Part shown: positions 17,784 to 25,781 of the stretch, in pieces
Numbering within the stretch: position 1 is the stretch's first letter
Layout of the letters: each line of letters opens with the position of its first letter
NCBI RefSeq assembly: GCF_030646165.1
Contig: NZ_JAUTDO010000007.1
Span: forward strand, 124,001 to 188,000
Direction of reading: 5' to 3'
Origin: Conexibacter sp. CPCC 206217
Lineage (GTDB): Bacteria; Actinomycetota; Thermoleophilia; Solirubrobacterales; Solirubrobacteraceae
Length of the DNA: 64,000 nucleotides
The notes under the pieces: generated by a model
The model's database searches: none
Seen by the model: only the letters and a program-made list of their open reading frames with translations
What the model was told of the DNA's origin: nothing
Program-made: the position numbers and the translations under genes

Positions 17784-17815
17784 TCCCCCGAACACCTGAC
17801 CAAGGAGCGATACCG

Positions 17816-19090
17816 ATGCCGATCCACACCCCTGGCTACATGGAGGGCACGCGCGGCTCGATGGCGACCGACTGGGAGGGTCGCGGTGACGTCGACCGGC
17901 TGCGCCGCCAGCGCACCGCGAAGGCGACCGAAGCCGTCGCGCAGGCCGGCTACGACGCCGTCCTGCTGCTGAGCGACCCGAACATCCGCTACGTCACGAG
18001 CGTCGCGACCAGCTCCGTCTCCGGTGCCGGCGGCTTCCACTACTCGCTGCTGACCGCCGACGGCGCCATCACCCACTGGGACAGCGCCGACCATGCGGTC
18101 GTGCAGCGCGAGGCGTGCCCGTGGCTGAGAGACATCCGCTACGCGGCGCCGGGAATCGGCATCGTGCCGACCGCGATCGGCGGCGGCTCCGGCGTCGAGA
18201 TGCTGCGCGGCGCGATGACGCGCGAGGTCGTCTCCGCACTGCGCGACCACGGCATCACCTCCGGCCGCGTCGGCGTCGACGTCTCGCAGCCGGCGCTGAT
18301 CGCCGAGCTGCAGGCGGCCGGCTACGAGGTCGACGCCGGTGCCGCCGCCGCGCTCGCGCAGGCGCGCTCGACGAAGACCGAGGACGAGATCGAGTGCCTG
18401 CGGATGTCGGCCGCGATCTGCGAGGCGGGCTTCCAGGCGATGAAGGAGATGATCAAGCCGGGCGTGCGCGACAACGAGATCTTCGCCGAGTCGGTGCGGC
18501 GGATCATCGCGCTCGGCGGCGAGCACGGCGGCGGCAAGCTGTCCAGCGGCCCCGACACGTGGCCGAAGTCGCAGGCCGACAGCAGCGACCGCATCATCCG
18601 CCCCGGCGACGTCGTCTACGCCGACTTCTACAACATCGGCTACAACGGCTACCGCTCCTGCTACTACCGCACGTTCAGCTGCGGCAGAGCGAAGCAGGCG
18701 ACGCACGACGCCTACAAGCGCGCGGTCGAGAACCTCTACAACGTGCTCGACGCGATGAAGCCGGGCGCGACCACCGCCGACGCGGCGAAGCACTTCCCCG
18801 ACTCCGAGGGCGAGTACTGGGACTACTACGACGCCAACCAGGCGTGGCAGATCACGACGAACCACTGGGGCCACGGGATCGGCCTGCAGCTCTATGAGAT
18901 CCCGCTGATCTGGCGCGGCGTCTCGCCCGAGCACCCGATCGAGCTGAGAGAGGGCATGACGCTCGCGGTCGAGACGCAGGACCGCGACGGCTCCCAGGGC
19001 GTGCGCGTGGAAGAGATGGTCGTGATCCGCAGAGACGGCGTCGAGCTGCTGTCGAACTGGCCCGTCTGGGAGATCACCGAGGTGATGTGA
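17816..19090 (+). CDS. M24 (pita-bread) family hydrolase, creatinase-like, metal ligands incomplete
   Basis: A 424-residue protein with an N-terminal creatinase domain (about 25-180) and a C-terminal pita-bread domain. Of the five usual metal ligands, D270 (VVYADF), H353 (GHGIGL), E386 (AVETQ) and E399/E400 (VRVEEMVV) are visible, but the second Asp of the GDxTRTF motif is Cys (C282 in SCYYRTF), and the usual His before Glu in GIGLxxHE is Tyr. This fits a non-metallo creatinase-like amidinohydrolase better than an aminopeptidase. ATG preceded by AAGGAG. Last gene of the hyu operon, 32 bp after E2. A creatine- or N-methyl-type C-N bond substrate is an inference. Confidence 0.85.
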   Translation: MPIHTPGYMEGTRGSMATDWEGRGDVDRLRRQRTAKATEAVAQAGYDAVLLLSDPNIRYVTSVATSSVSGAGGFHYSLLTADGAITHWDSADHAVVQREACPWLRDIRYAAPGIGIVPTAIGGGSGVEMLRGAMTREVVSALRDHGITSGRVGVDVSQPALIAELQAAGYEVDAGAAAALAQARSTKTEDEIECLRMSAAICEAGFQAMKEMIKPGVRDNEIFAESVRRIIALGGEHGGGKLSSGPDTWPKSQADSSDRIIRPGDVVYADFYNIGYNGYRSCYYRTFSCGRAKQATHDAYKRAVENLYNVLDAMKPGATTADAAKHFPDSEGEYWDYYDANQAWQITTNHWGHGIGLQLYEIPLIWRGVSPEHPIELREGMTLAVETQDRDGSQGVRVEEMVVIRRDGVELLSNWPVWEITEVM

Positions 19091-19144
19091 GGCGCGCCGC
19101 CGGCGCCTTCGCAGCCGCGTGCTTTCCGGCCGCGACGCCGCGGG

Positions 19145-19150
19145 TACAGT
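19145..19150 (+). promoter_or_regulatory. -10 element (TACAGT) of a leaderless gene
   Basis: TACAGT lies 6 nt before the ATG at 19157 with no ribosome-binding site between, so the transcript probably starts at or next to the ATG. Confidence 0.5.
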
Positions 19151-19156
19151 CGGCCC

Positions 19157-19948
19157 ATGTGCTTCGACGCCGACGCTCTCCCGCCCGACCTGCCCGTCGA
19201 CCTCGCCCGCGCGCCGATGGCCGGCGGGGCCGGGGCGGAGCTGCTTGAACTGACCTCAGCCGACGGGACGCGCTTCTCCGCGGCGCTCGCCGAGGCGCCC
19301 GACCCGCAGGGCGCCGCGGTCGTGATCCTGCCCGACGTGCGCGGGCTGTTCCGCTTCTACAGCGAGCTGGCGGAGCGGTTCGCGCAGGCCGGCCACCACG
19401 CGATCGTGATCGACTACTTCGGCCGCACAGCCGGCTTGGCGCCGCGCGACGCCGAGTTCGAGTACATGCCGCACGTCGCGCAGACGACGCCGGCGCAGAT
19501 CCAGGCCGACGCCGCCGCCGCGATCGCGGCGCTGCATGCGCGCGTCGGGGAGGTGCCGGTCGTCACGGTCGGCTTCTGCTTCGGCGGGCGCCAGTCGTTC
19601 TTCGCCGCCGCGGCGCCTGCGCTCGGCCTCGCCGGCGTCGTCGCCTTCTACGGCGGCCTCGGCAGCGGCCGACCGGGCATGCCGACGCCGCTCGGCCACG
19701 AGCCGCAGATGCGCGGCCCGATCCTCGGCCTCTTCGGCGGTGCGGACCCGAGCATCCCGCAGGAGACCGTCGACGAGTTCGACGGCAGACTGACGGCTGC
19801 AAACGTCGATCACGAATTCGTCGTCTACCCCGGCGCCCCGCACTCGTTCTTCGACCGCTCGCAGGAAGAGCACGCCGACGCCTCGGCCGACGCCTGGCGC
19901 CGCGTGCTCGGCTTCCTCCGCGCGGTGGCGACCCCGGCACTGCGCTGA
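19157..19948 (+). CDS. Dienelactone hydrolase family protein
   Basis: A 263-residue alpha/beta hydrolase. The nucleophile is Cys, as in dienelactone hydrolase: C141 in GFCFGG. D197 (GGADPSIP) and H229 (GAPHSFFDR) complete the triad. Family motifs ILPDVRGLFRFYSELAERFAQAG and DYFGRTAG are present. It is monocistronic, 66 bp after the creatinase-like gene, with its own leaderless promoter, so it is probably not part of the IclR regulon. Cytoplasmic; substrate unknown. Confidence 0.9.
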   Translation: MCFDADALPPDLPVDLARAPMAGGAGAELLELTSADGTRFSAALAEAPDPQGAAVVILPDVRGLFRFYSELAERFAQAGHHAIVIDYFGRTAGLAPRDAEFEYMPHVAQTTPAQIQADAAAAIAALHARVGEVPVVTVGFCFGGRQSFFAAAAPALGLAGVVAFYGGLGSGRPGMPTPLGHEPQMRGPILGLFGGADPSIPQETVDEFDGRLTAANVDHEFVVYPGAPHSFFDRSQEEHADASADAWRRVLGFLRAVATPALR

Positions 19949-20070
19949 TCGAACGCCGTCGCGGCCGGGCCGCTGGCCCGATGACAGCGGTAGTTCGTTG
20001 ATATGCGATCGACGTCGAGACCGCACTTAACGTTGAATCAACGATCTGCGCAGCAGACGCACAAACGCGA

Positions 20071-20092
20071 GAGGGCCGCAGTTGCGGCCCTC
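20071..20092. terminator. Bidirectional terminator hairpin
   Basis: GAGGGCCGC-AGTT-GCGGCCCTC forms a perfect 9-bp stem between the convergent hydrolase and FKBP genes. On the minus strand it is followed by TCGCGTTTGTG, a weak U-containing tail. The rest of the 181-bp gap shows nothing recognisable. Confidence 0.65.
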
Positions 20093-20129
20093 GTCGTGCG
20101 TCTCAGTCGGTCGGTTGAGCGCCTGCGGC

Positions 20130-20762
20130 TCAGCCGGCGGGCGGCGCCTGCATCGAGGGATCGGCGGCGACGCCGGGCGCCGTGGCGCGTCTGATCCCGA
20201 GCAGGTCGACGGTGAAGAAGAGCGTCGAGTTGGCCGGGATCCCGGGCCGGGCCTGCTCCCCGTAACCGAGCGACGGCGGGATGATCAGCGTGCGACGGCC
20301 GCCGACTCTCATCCCCGGGATGCCCTGCCACCATCCGTCGACGCTCGCGCCGCGGTCGATTCTGATCTCGATCGCCTCACGGCCGCTGTCCCACGACGAA
20401 TCGAATCTTCTGCCGGTCTGATAGATCGTGCCGTAGTAGTCGGCGATCGCGGTGTCGCCGGCTTGGATCTCCTCGCCGTCGCCGACTCTCACGTCTCTGA
20501 CGATGAGACGATCCACTCTCGCACCCGGATGAGCCGGCTGTCTCGGCTCTCTGTACGGGTTTCTGATCTGTGTCGCGGCAGGATCTTCCGGCGGTGTCGC
20601 CGTGGTCGGCGTCGAGGCCGTCGTGTCAGCCGACGCCGTCGTGTCAGCCGCGGCGGTCGTCGGCGTGGAGGACGTGTCGTCATCCCCGCCGCAGCCTGCC
20701 AGCAGGAGCGCCGCGCCAGAGAGGCCGACGGCGAGAAGTCGAGTTGCGCGCGCAGTATTCAC
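20130..20762 (-). CDS. FKBP-type peptidyl-prolyl isomerase lipoprotein
   Basis: A 210-residue exported protein. The signal ends in lipobox LAGC (C24), followed by an Asp/Thr-rich tether (25-65) and an FKBP domain from about 90 to 195 containing YYGTIYQTGRRFDSSW, IPGMRVGGRRTLIIPPSLGYG and NSTLFFTVDLL. It should fold or isomerise proteins on the outer membrane face. The start is GTG; TACATT lies 8 nt upstream (minus strand, 20771-20776) with no ribosome-binding site, so it looks leaderless. Eleven of about 18 arginines in the mature part are AGA. Confidence 0.9.
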   Translation of the reverse strand: MNTARATRLLAVGLSGAALLLAGCGGDDDTSSTPTTAAADTTASADTTASTPTTATPPEDPAATQIRNPYREPRQPAHPGARVDRLIVRDVRVGDGEEIQAGDTAIADYYGTIYQTGRRFDSSWDSGREAIEIRIDRGASVDGWWQGIPGMRVGGRRTLIIPPSLGYGEQARPGIPANSTLFFTVDLLGIRRATAPGVAADPSMQAPPAG

Positions 20763-20825
20763 GGCAGGGGAATGTACCTCAGTGAGGTCGCACCGTGCGA
20801 CGGTTCAGTTCGATCCATTTTAAGG

Positions 20826-20849
20826 AATGATGAATGTTTATCCATCATT
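20826..20849. promoter_or_regulatory. AT-rich inverted repeat before the PAP2 gene
   Basis: AATGATG and CATCATT form a perfect 7-bp inverted repeat with a 10-bp spacer in the space between the divergent FKBP and PAP2 genes. It lies 41-65 bp upstream of the PAP2 start, over the -35 region, so it is operator-like. It is markedly AT-rich for this DNA. Confidence 0.4.
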
Positions 20850-20890
20850 TATCCGAAGATCGGGCGGAGAGTCTCGCTACCCTCCTGTGG

Positions 20891-21751
20891 ATGGACCGGC
20901 GCACGAAGCTCGCGTTGACGGGCGCCGCGATGATCGCGGCGCTGCTGCCGCTGGTCTATCTCGCCGCCACCCGCGTCGAGCGCGTGCACACCCTCGACGC
21001 GACGATCCTCAAGGGCTTCACGGGCCTCGGCGGGCCGCGCGTCGATCCAGCCGCCCGCGCGATCGCGACGCTCTGCGATCCGAAGAACTTCGTCTGGTTC
21101 GTCGCCGCCCTGGTCGCGCTCGCGCTGCTGCGGCGCAGACCGCGCACGGCCGCCGCGGTCGCGATCGTGCTCGCGGGCGCCAACGTGACCACGCAGGTGC
21201 TCAAGCCGGCGCTCGCGAGCCCGCGTCTCTCGCCGCTGCTCGACGAGGTCGGCCAGGTGGTGCCCGCGTCGTGGCCCAGCGGCCACGCGACCGCGTCGAT
21301 GTCGATCGCGCTGAGCGCCGTGCTGGTCGCGCCCGCGCGCATGCGGCCGTGGGTGGCGTCGCTCGGGGGCCTCTTCGCGGTCGCCGTCACGTTCTCGTTC
21401 CTCACGCTCGACTGGCACTACCCGAGCGACGTGCTCGGCGGCTTCCTCGTCGCGGCGCTGTGGGCGCTGTCGGCGGTCGCGGCGCTGTCGTGGGCGCAGT
21501 TGCGCTGGCCGCAGCGCGAGCCCGGCGAGCGGCAGGCGCCGCTGGTGGGCGAGGCGCTCGCTCCAGTCGGCGTGACGGTCGTGAGCGTGGCGCTGCTGGC
21601 GACGATGCTGCTGTTGGCGCGACCCGATCAGGTCACGGACTACGCGGAGCAGCACACCCTGTTCGTGATCGGCGCGGGCGCGCTGGGGGCTGTCGCGCTG
21701 ACGCTCGCGGCCGGTCTCAGCCTGCTGACGCTGCGCACGTCGCGCCGCTGA
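20891..21751 (+). CDS. PAP2 superfamily membrane phosphatase
   Basis: A 286-residue integral membrane protein with about six hydrophobic segments. PAP2 motifs are K105...R112 (KPALASPR), PSGH (129-132) and H176...D180 (WHYPSD). The conserved Arg of the third motif (SR) appears as SF (F170), which is unusual. The family dephosphorylates lipid phosphates such as undecaprenyl pyrophosphate. The ATG at 20891 is chosen because TACCCT (20878-20883) lies 7 nt upstream, as at other leaderless genes here; an ATG at 20834 would lie inside the inverted repeat. Confidence 0.85.
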   Translation: MDRRTKLALTGAAMIAALLPLVYLAATRVERVHTLDATILKGFTGLGGPRVDPAARAIATLCDPKNFVWFVAALVALALLRRRPRTAAAVAIVLAGANVTTQVLKPALASPRLSPLLDEVGQVVPASWPSGHATASMSIALSAVLVAPARMRPWVASLGGLFAVAVTFSFLTLDWHYPSDVLGGFLVAALWALSAVAALSWAQLRWPQREPGERQAPLVGEALAPVGVTVVSVALLATMLLLARPDQVTDYAEQHTLFVIGAGALGAVALTLAAGLSLLTLRTSRR

Positions 21752-21769
21752 GCCGCGGGCAGCGGCTCA
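21749..21769. terminator. Shared hairpin containing both stop codons
   Basis: TGAGCCGC-GGGCA-GCGGCTCA is a perfect 8-bp stem. Its first bases are the PAP2 stop codon and its last bases are the stop codon of the convergent adenosyltransferase gene. Confidence 0.6.
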
Positions 21770-22321
21770 CTGGCTCGCGCCCGGCTCCCACAGCGGCTCG
21801 TCGGCTCCGTTGGCGCCGCGACTGAGGATGAAGAGCAGGTCCGAGAGACGGTTGAGGTAGTGCACGACCTGCTCGTTCAGCTCGTCGCCGCAGGTGATCG
21901 CGGCGCGCTCGGCACGGCGGCAGACGGTGCGGCAGACGTGCAACTGCGCGGCCGCGGGCGTGCCGCCCGGCAGCACGAACGAGCGCAGCGGCGTCAGCGT
22001 CGCGTTGACCTCGTCGCAGCGCTCCTCGAGCCACGTCGTCTGCGCCGGCTGCACGCGCAGTCGCGTGCGGTCGTCGCCGTGCGGGACCGCGATGTCGGCG
22101 CCGACGTCGAAGAGGTCGTTCTGGATCCGTCTCAGCCAGCCCGCGTACTGCTGCGGCAGGCCCGGAGTGGTCAGTGCGACGCCGATGAAGGCGTTCAGCT
22201 CGTCGACGGTCCCGTACGCCTCGATCCGCGGGTGCGTCTTCGGCACGCGGCTCATGTCGCCGAGGTGCGTCTCGCCTCTGTCGCCGAGACGCGTGTAGAT
22301 GCGCGTCAGATTGACCGTCAT
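21767..22321 (-). CDS. pduO: Cob(I)alamin adenosyltransferase, PduO type
   Basis: A 184-residue enzyme that transfers adenosyl from ATP to cob(I)alamin. Family motifs are IYTRLGDRGETHLGD (N-terminal ATP-binding strand), RIEAYGTVDELNAFIG, FVLPGGTPAAAQLHVCRTVCRRAER and LNRLSDLLFILSR. TACAGT lies 7 nt before the ATG on the minus strand (22329-22334), so it looks leaderless. It is divergent from a DUF4430 lipoprotein gene with a transcobalamin-like domain, a plausible functional link through vitamin B12. Confidence 0.93.
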   Translation of the reverse strand: MTVNLTRIYTRLGDRGETHLGDMSRVPKTHPRIEAYGTVDELNAFIGVALTTPGLPQQYAGWLRRIQNDLFDVGADIAVPHGDDRTRLRVQPAQTTWLEERCDEVNATLTPLRSFVLPGGTPAAAQLHVCRTVCRRAERAAITCGDELNEQVVHYLNRLSDLLFILSRGANGADEPLWEPGASQ

Positions 22322-22392
22322 GGGCTGGACTGTACTCCCGTGCCGGCGCTTCCGACCCCGTCTGCGCGCATCGGCCGCCGCGCCCGAGCCGC

Positions 22393-22398
22393 TACGAT
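22393..22398 (+). promoter_or_regulatory. Possible -10 (TACGAT) of the DUF4430 lipoprotein gene
   Basis: TACGAT gives a leader of about 65 nt before the ATG at 22471. I looked for a cobalamin riboswitch in the 149-bp divergent space and did not recognise one. Confidence 0.35.
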
Positions 22399-22470
22399 CC
22401 GCCCGTTCACGAGCAGGGAAGCAGAACCCCGGCCGCTGACTCGAACGCCCGCGCGGAAAGGGGTGGACGC

Positions 22471-23412
22471 ATGTCTCGCAAGTTCCTCGGCTCCCTCGTA
22501 GGAGCGCTGTCGCTCGCCGCGCTCGCGGTCTCGGGCTGCGGCATGCAGCCGCAGGGCGGCAAGAGCGCCGACGTCCGCATGATCGCCACGCGCGACTTCG
22601 GCAGCGACGTGCGCGGCGCGACGATCCAGCAGGGCGTCTCGGACGGCGACTCGGTCCTGAGCCTGACGCAGCGCAGCTTCGCGAACGTGAAGACGGTCGC
22701 CGGCGGCGTCGGGGTCGACTCGATCGACGGCGTCCCGAGAGCCGGAAGAGCGGACGGGAGCGCCTGGAACTACTGGGTCAACGGGATCGGCAGCGACGAC
22801 AGCGCCGCGGACTTCGAGCTGCACGGCGGCGACCGCGTCTGGTGGGACCACCATGACGCGCGCGTCTCGCGAGGGGCGATCAACGCCGTCGTCGGCCAGT
22901 ACCCGGAGCCGTTCGCGCACGGCGCCGAGGGCAAGCGCTACCCGGTCGTGCTGCAGTGCGCGGAGGACGCCGACGCGGCCTGCCAGCTCGTCTCCCAGCA
23001 GCTGTCGGCGGTCGGCGCGAGCCCGGCGCGTCAGGCGCTCGGCACCAACGTCGAGACCGAGGTGCTGAAGGTGCTGGTCGGCACGTGGAGCGTCGTGCGC
23101 AGAGACCAGGCGCTGCGCCTGATCGACCAGGGTCCGTCCAGATCCGGCGTCTTCGCGAGATTCGACGCGGACGGCAGACAGCTGGAGCTGATCGACTCCC
23201 AGGGCCGCACGGCGAGAACGCTCGGCGCGGGCGCCGGCCTCGTCGCCGCCGTCAAGCTCGGCGAGCAGGTGCCGACGTGGGGGATCACCGGCACCGACCT
23301 GGCGGGCGTCAGAGCCGCCGCGGAGGCGCTCGACGTCCAGCGCCTGAGAGACAGATTCGCGCTCGCGACCGGCGCCGACGGCGGCGACGCCGGGCTGCCG
23401 CTGCAGCGCTGA
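22471..23412 (+). CDS. DUF4430 (transcobalamin-like) lipoprotein
   Basis: A 313-residue exported lipoprotein: hydrophobic signal, lipobox VSGC (C23). Residues about 32-128 look like a DUF4430 beta-grasp domain, ending in SAWNYWVNGIG and DRVWWDHHDA. This family resembles the C-terminal domain of transcobalamin and intrinsic factor. The rest (130-313) has no domain I recognise. AAGGGG precedes the ATG. The divergent neighbour makes adenosylcobalamin, so binding of cobalamin or a corrinoid outside the membrane is a reasonable inference. Ten of about 24 mature arginines are AGA. Confidence 0.75.
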   Translation: MSRKFLGSLVGALSLAALAVSGCGMQPQGGKSADVRMIATRDFGSDVRGATIQQGVSDGDSVLSLTQRSFANVKTVAGGVGVDSIDGVPRAGRADGSAWNYWVNGIGSDDSAADFELHGGDRVWWDHHDARVSRGAINAVVGQYPEPFAHGAEGKRYPVVLQCAEDADAACQLVSQQLSAVGASPARQALGTNVETEVLKVLVGTWSVVRRDQALRLIDQGPSRSGVFARFDADGRQLELIDSQGRTARTLGAGAGLVAAVKLGEQVPTWGITGTDLAGVRAAAEALDVQRLRDRFALATGADGGDAGLPLQR

Positions 23413-23735
23413 GCAGCAAGCGCGCCGACTCGTCTGAACGTCAGCGTTCTTACCATTGTTCGACGCGGTCCCAGCGGGTGTGCGACCTTCTCGTCGCGTC
23501 GGGGCAGCAGTGGTCGCCGCGCCACGGGGACATGGCGGCGAGCGACACGCGGAGCTGAAGCGTCGCGTCTGTCGTCGGGATCGAGGGGGAGAGGTGGAGC
23601 GGGGCCGCGGGAGCCGGCCTCGCGACACCACCTGCGTGCGCCCGCGCTGTCCGCGGCCGTGCCATCGGTCGAGGATCTGAGCGCGCGTCCGACCGATTGC
23701 GTAACTTTTGCCGTTCTCGCCGGTTGAGATCCACG
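23413..23735 (+). promoter_or_regulatory. Intergenic region with promoter of the secreted propeller protein
   Basis: Most of this stretch has no gene or RNA I can recognise. A short hairpin GAACG-TCAG-CGTTC (23436-23449) follows the lipoprotein gene and may help termination. TAACTT (23702-23707) is the best -10 candidate for the next gene, giving a leader of about 20-45 nt. Confidence 0.35.
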
Positions 23736-23759
23736 ATGCCGCGAACCGGTCAGTCCTCC

Positions 23760-25781
23760 ATGCCCCGCTTTTCCCGTCCCCGACTCCTGCGCTCCCGCGC
23801 CGCCACGCTGCTGAGCGCGCTGCTGGCCGCGGCGCTGCTGAGCGCAGCGCCCGCGTCCGCGGGGACCTTCGCCGGCGACGTCGTCGTCGGCCCGCTGCCG
23901 ACGCTGAAGACGATGGGCAACATCGACCTCGCGCCCGACGGCAGCGGGGCGATCGTCTACACCGTCGACGAGGGCGGCGTCGATCGCGCCTTCGTCTCGC
24001 GTACCGTCAACGGCGGCTGGGGCGGCCCGGAGAAGCTCGACGCCGGCCTGCCGGGCGCGTCGTCGCAGCCGGTCGTGTCCAGCGGCGACGGCGGTCGCGT
24101 CGCGGTCGTGTTCGCCAACGGCGGCAACATCTACGCGATCACGAAGCCGGCGGCCGACAGACCGTGGGGCGGCCTGCAGACGATCTGGGGCTCCGGCGGC
24201 GCGTCGGATCCCTACATCGACCTCAGCGTCAATCGCAAGGGCTACATCGCCTTCACGGCGCCGGGCGCCGGCGGCCACGACGTGCGCGTCGCGTACTCGA
24301 AGGACGCCGCGCCGTGGACGCTGATCGGCAGCGCATTCGACGCGAATCCCGCGGCGGACGCGGGCGCCGTCAACGGCCGCCCGCGCGTCGGGGCGTCGGC
24401 CGACGGCGTCGCCGTCGTCGTCTGGGGCGAGGCCGGCGCGGTGATCGCGCGCCGCGTCATGGGCACGCGGCCCAGTCCGGTCTTCGCGAGCGCCACCGAC
24501 GGCCTCCAGGTCGAGGGCGTGGGCGCGATCGGCGCCGACCTGCCCGAGGTCGGCGTGCAGGACGACGACTCGTTCACCGGCGTCGCCTTCCGTGCCGTCT
24601 TCGACGTCGGCGGGCCGCCGCGCACCCGCGTCGTCTACCGCCGACTGCGCGGCTCGAGATTCGACGGCGCGGTCGTCAGCGACGGAACCCCGTTCGCGTC
24701 GGGGCAGAGCTCCAGCAACCCGCACATCTCCAACGGCGGCATCGGCCAGGGGATCGTGCTCGGCACGAGCACGACGACCAACCTCAGCTACGCGCAGATG
24801 ATGCGCGCCGACCTTACGCCCGGCCCGGTCGTGCAGGTCGACTCGATCGCCCAGAGCAGCGCGCCGACGTACGCGATACCGGTCACGGCGACACCGCTGA
24901 AGATGCTCGTCGCGTGGCAGTTCACCTCGCCGGAGGGCGCGACCGACGTGCGCGGCCGCTTCTACAACGGCAGAGACTTCGAGACCGAGATGGCGCTGTC
25001 GCGGCCGGAGCTGGGGCCGACGGACGGCGAGACCGGCCTCGACGCGTCCGGCGACGACAACGGCGACATCGCGATCGCCTACGTCCAGACGACGCCGCTG
25101 GGCCGATCGATCGCGGTCGCGACGATCGACCAGCCGCCCGGCCGCTTCGCGCCGAGAGCCTCCAGAACCAAGTGGGAGCGGACGGAGACGCCGACCTTGA
25201 TCTGGACCCGCTCGCGCGAAGCGTGGGGACTCAGCTACAGAGTCGTCGTCGACGGCGTCGAGGTCGGCACGACGACGCGCCAGTCGATGAGATTGCCGGC
25301 CGCGCTGGCGCAGGGCGCGCACAGCTGGCAGATCACCGCGGTCGACCGGCGCGCGCAGAGCGCCGTGACACGCGTCGGGACCGTCCGCGTCGACACCGTC
25401 GCGCCGACCGCGAGAGTGCGCGTCAGCGGCGTGCGCCGCACCGACGTCAGGCAGCGCCTGACGCTCGTCGCCGCCGACGCCCCGCCGCCGCCCGCCGCCG
25501 GCGCGAAACCGGCGCAGACCTCCGGCGTCGCGAGCGCGGTGCTCGACTGGGGCGACAGATCCAGACGCGAGAGCATCAAGGCGGGCTCCCAGCACGTCTA
25601 CACCAGAGCCGGCAGATACACGGTGCTGGTGACCGTGCTCGACAAGGCCGGCAACCGCTCGGTCACGAGACTGCCGCTGACGATCGTCAAGCCGCCGAAG
25701 CCGAGAAGAGACGCCAGAGGCAGAGGCGGCAGAGGCGGCGACGACAAGGGCGCCGCCAGAGGCGAGACGGGCGCCAGATGA
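23760..25781 (+). CDS. Secreted propeller-like protein with C-terminal PKD-type domain
   Basis: About 673 residues with a signal peptide (RLLRSRAATLLSALLAAALLS, cleavage likely after APASA). The middle holds repeated blade-like units with ADGVAVVVWGE, DDNGDIAIAYVQTT and similar segments, suggesting a sialidase/propeller fold. Residues about 460-640 are Ig/PKD-like, including VASAVLDWGDRSRRESIKAGSQHVYTRAG, a PKD motif. The C-terminus is a basic Arg/Gly tail. The ATG at 23760 is chosen for the best signal; an ATG at 23736 adds 8 residues. The last codons overlap folP (ATGA). Extracellular or wall-attached; function unknown. Confidence 0.75.
   Translation: MPRFSRPRLLRSRAATLLSALLAAALLSAAPASAGTFAGDVVVGPLPTLKTMGNIDLAPDGSGAIVYTVDEGGVDRAFVSRTVNGGWGGPEKLDAGLPGASSQPVVSSGDGGRVAVVFANGGNIYAITKPAADRPWGGLQTIWGSGGASDPYIDLSVNRKGYIAFTAPGAGGHDVRVAYSKDAAPWTLIGSAFDANPAADAGAVNGRPRVGASADGVAVVVWGEAGAVIARRVMGTRPSPVFASATDGLQVEGVGAIGADLPEVGVQDDDSFTGVAFRAVFDVGGPPRTRVVYRRLRGSRFDGAVVSDGTPFASGQSSSNPHISNGGIGQGIVLGTSTTTNLSYAQMMRADLTPGPVVQVDSIAQSSAPTYAIPVTATPLKMLVAWQFTSPEGATDVRGRFYNGRDFETEMALSRPELGPTDGETGLDASGDDNGDIAIAYVQTTPLGRSIAVATIDQPPGRFAPRASRTKWERTETPTLIWTRSREAWGLSYRVVVDGVEVGTTTRQSMRLPAALAQGAHSWQITAVDRRAQSAVTRVGTVRVDTVAPTARVRVSGVRRTDVRQRLTLVAADAPPPPAAGAKPAQTSGVASAVLDWGDRSRRESIKAGSQHVYTRAGRYTVLVTVLDKAGNRSVTRLPLTIVKPPKPRRDARGRGGRGGDDKGAARGETGAR

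Noticed and set aside
17807..17812. GCGATA half-site before the creatinase-like gene
   Set aside because: No opposite half-site and it overlaps the ribosome-binding region, so it is chance.
22322..22470. Cobalamin riboswitch between pduO and the DUF4430 gene
   Set aside because: No B12-box-like core or surrounding stems could be recognised, and pduO appears leaderless.
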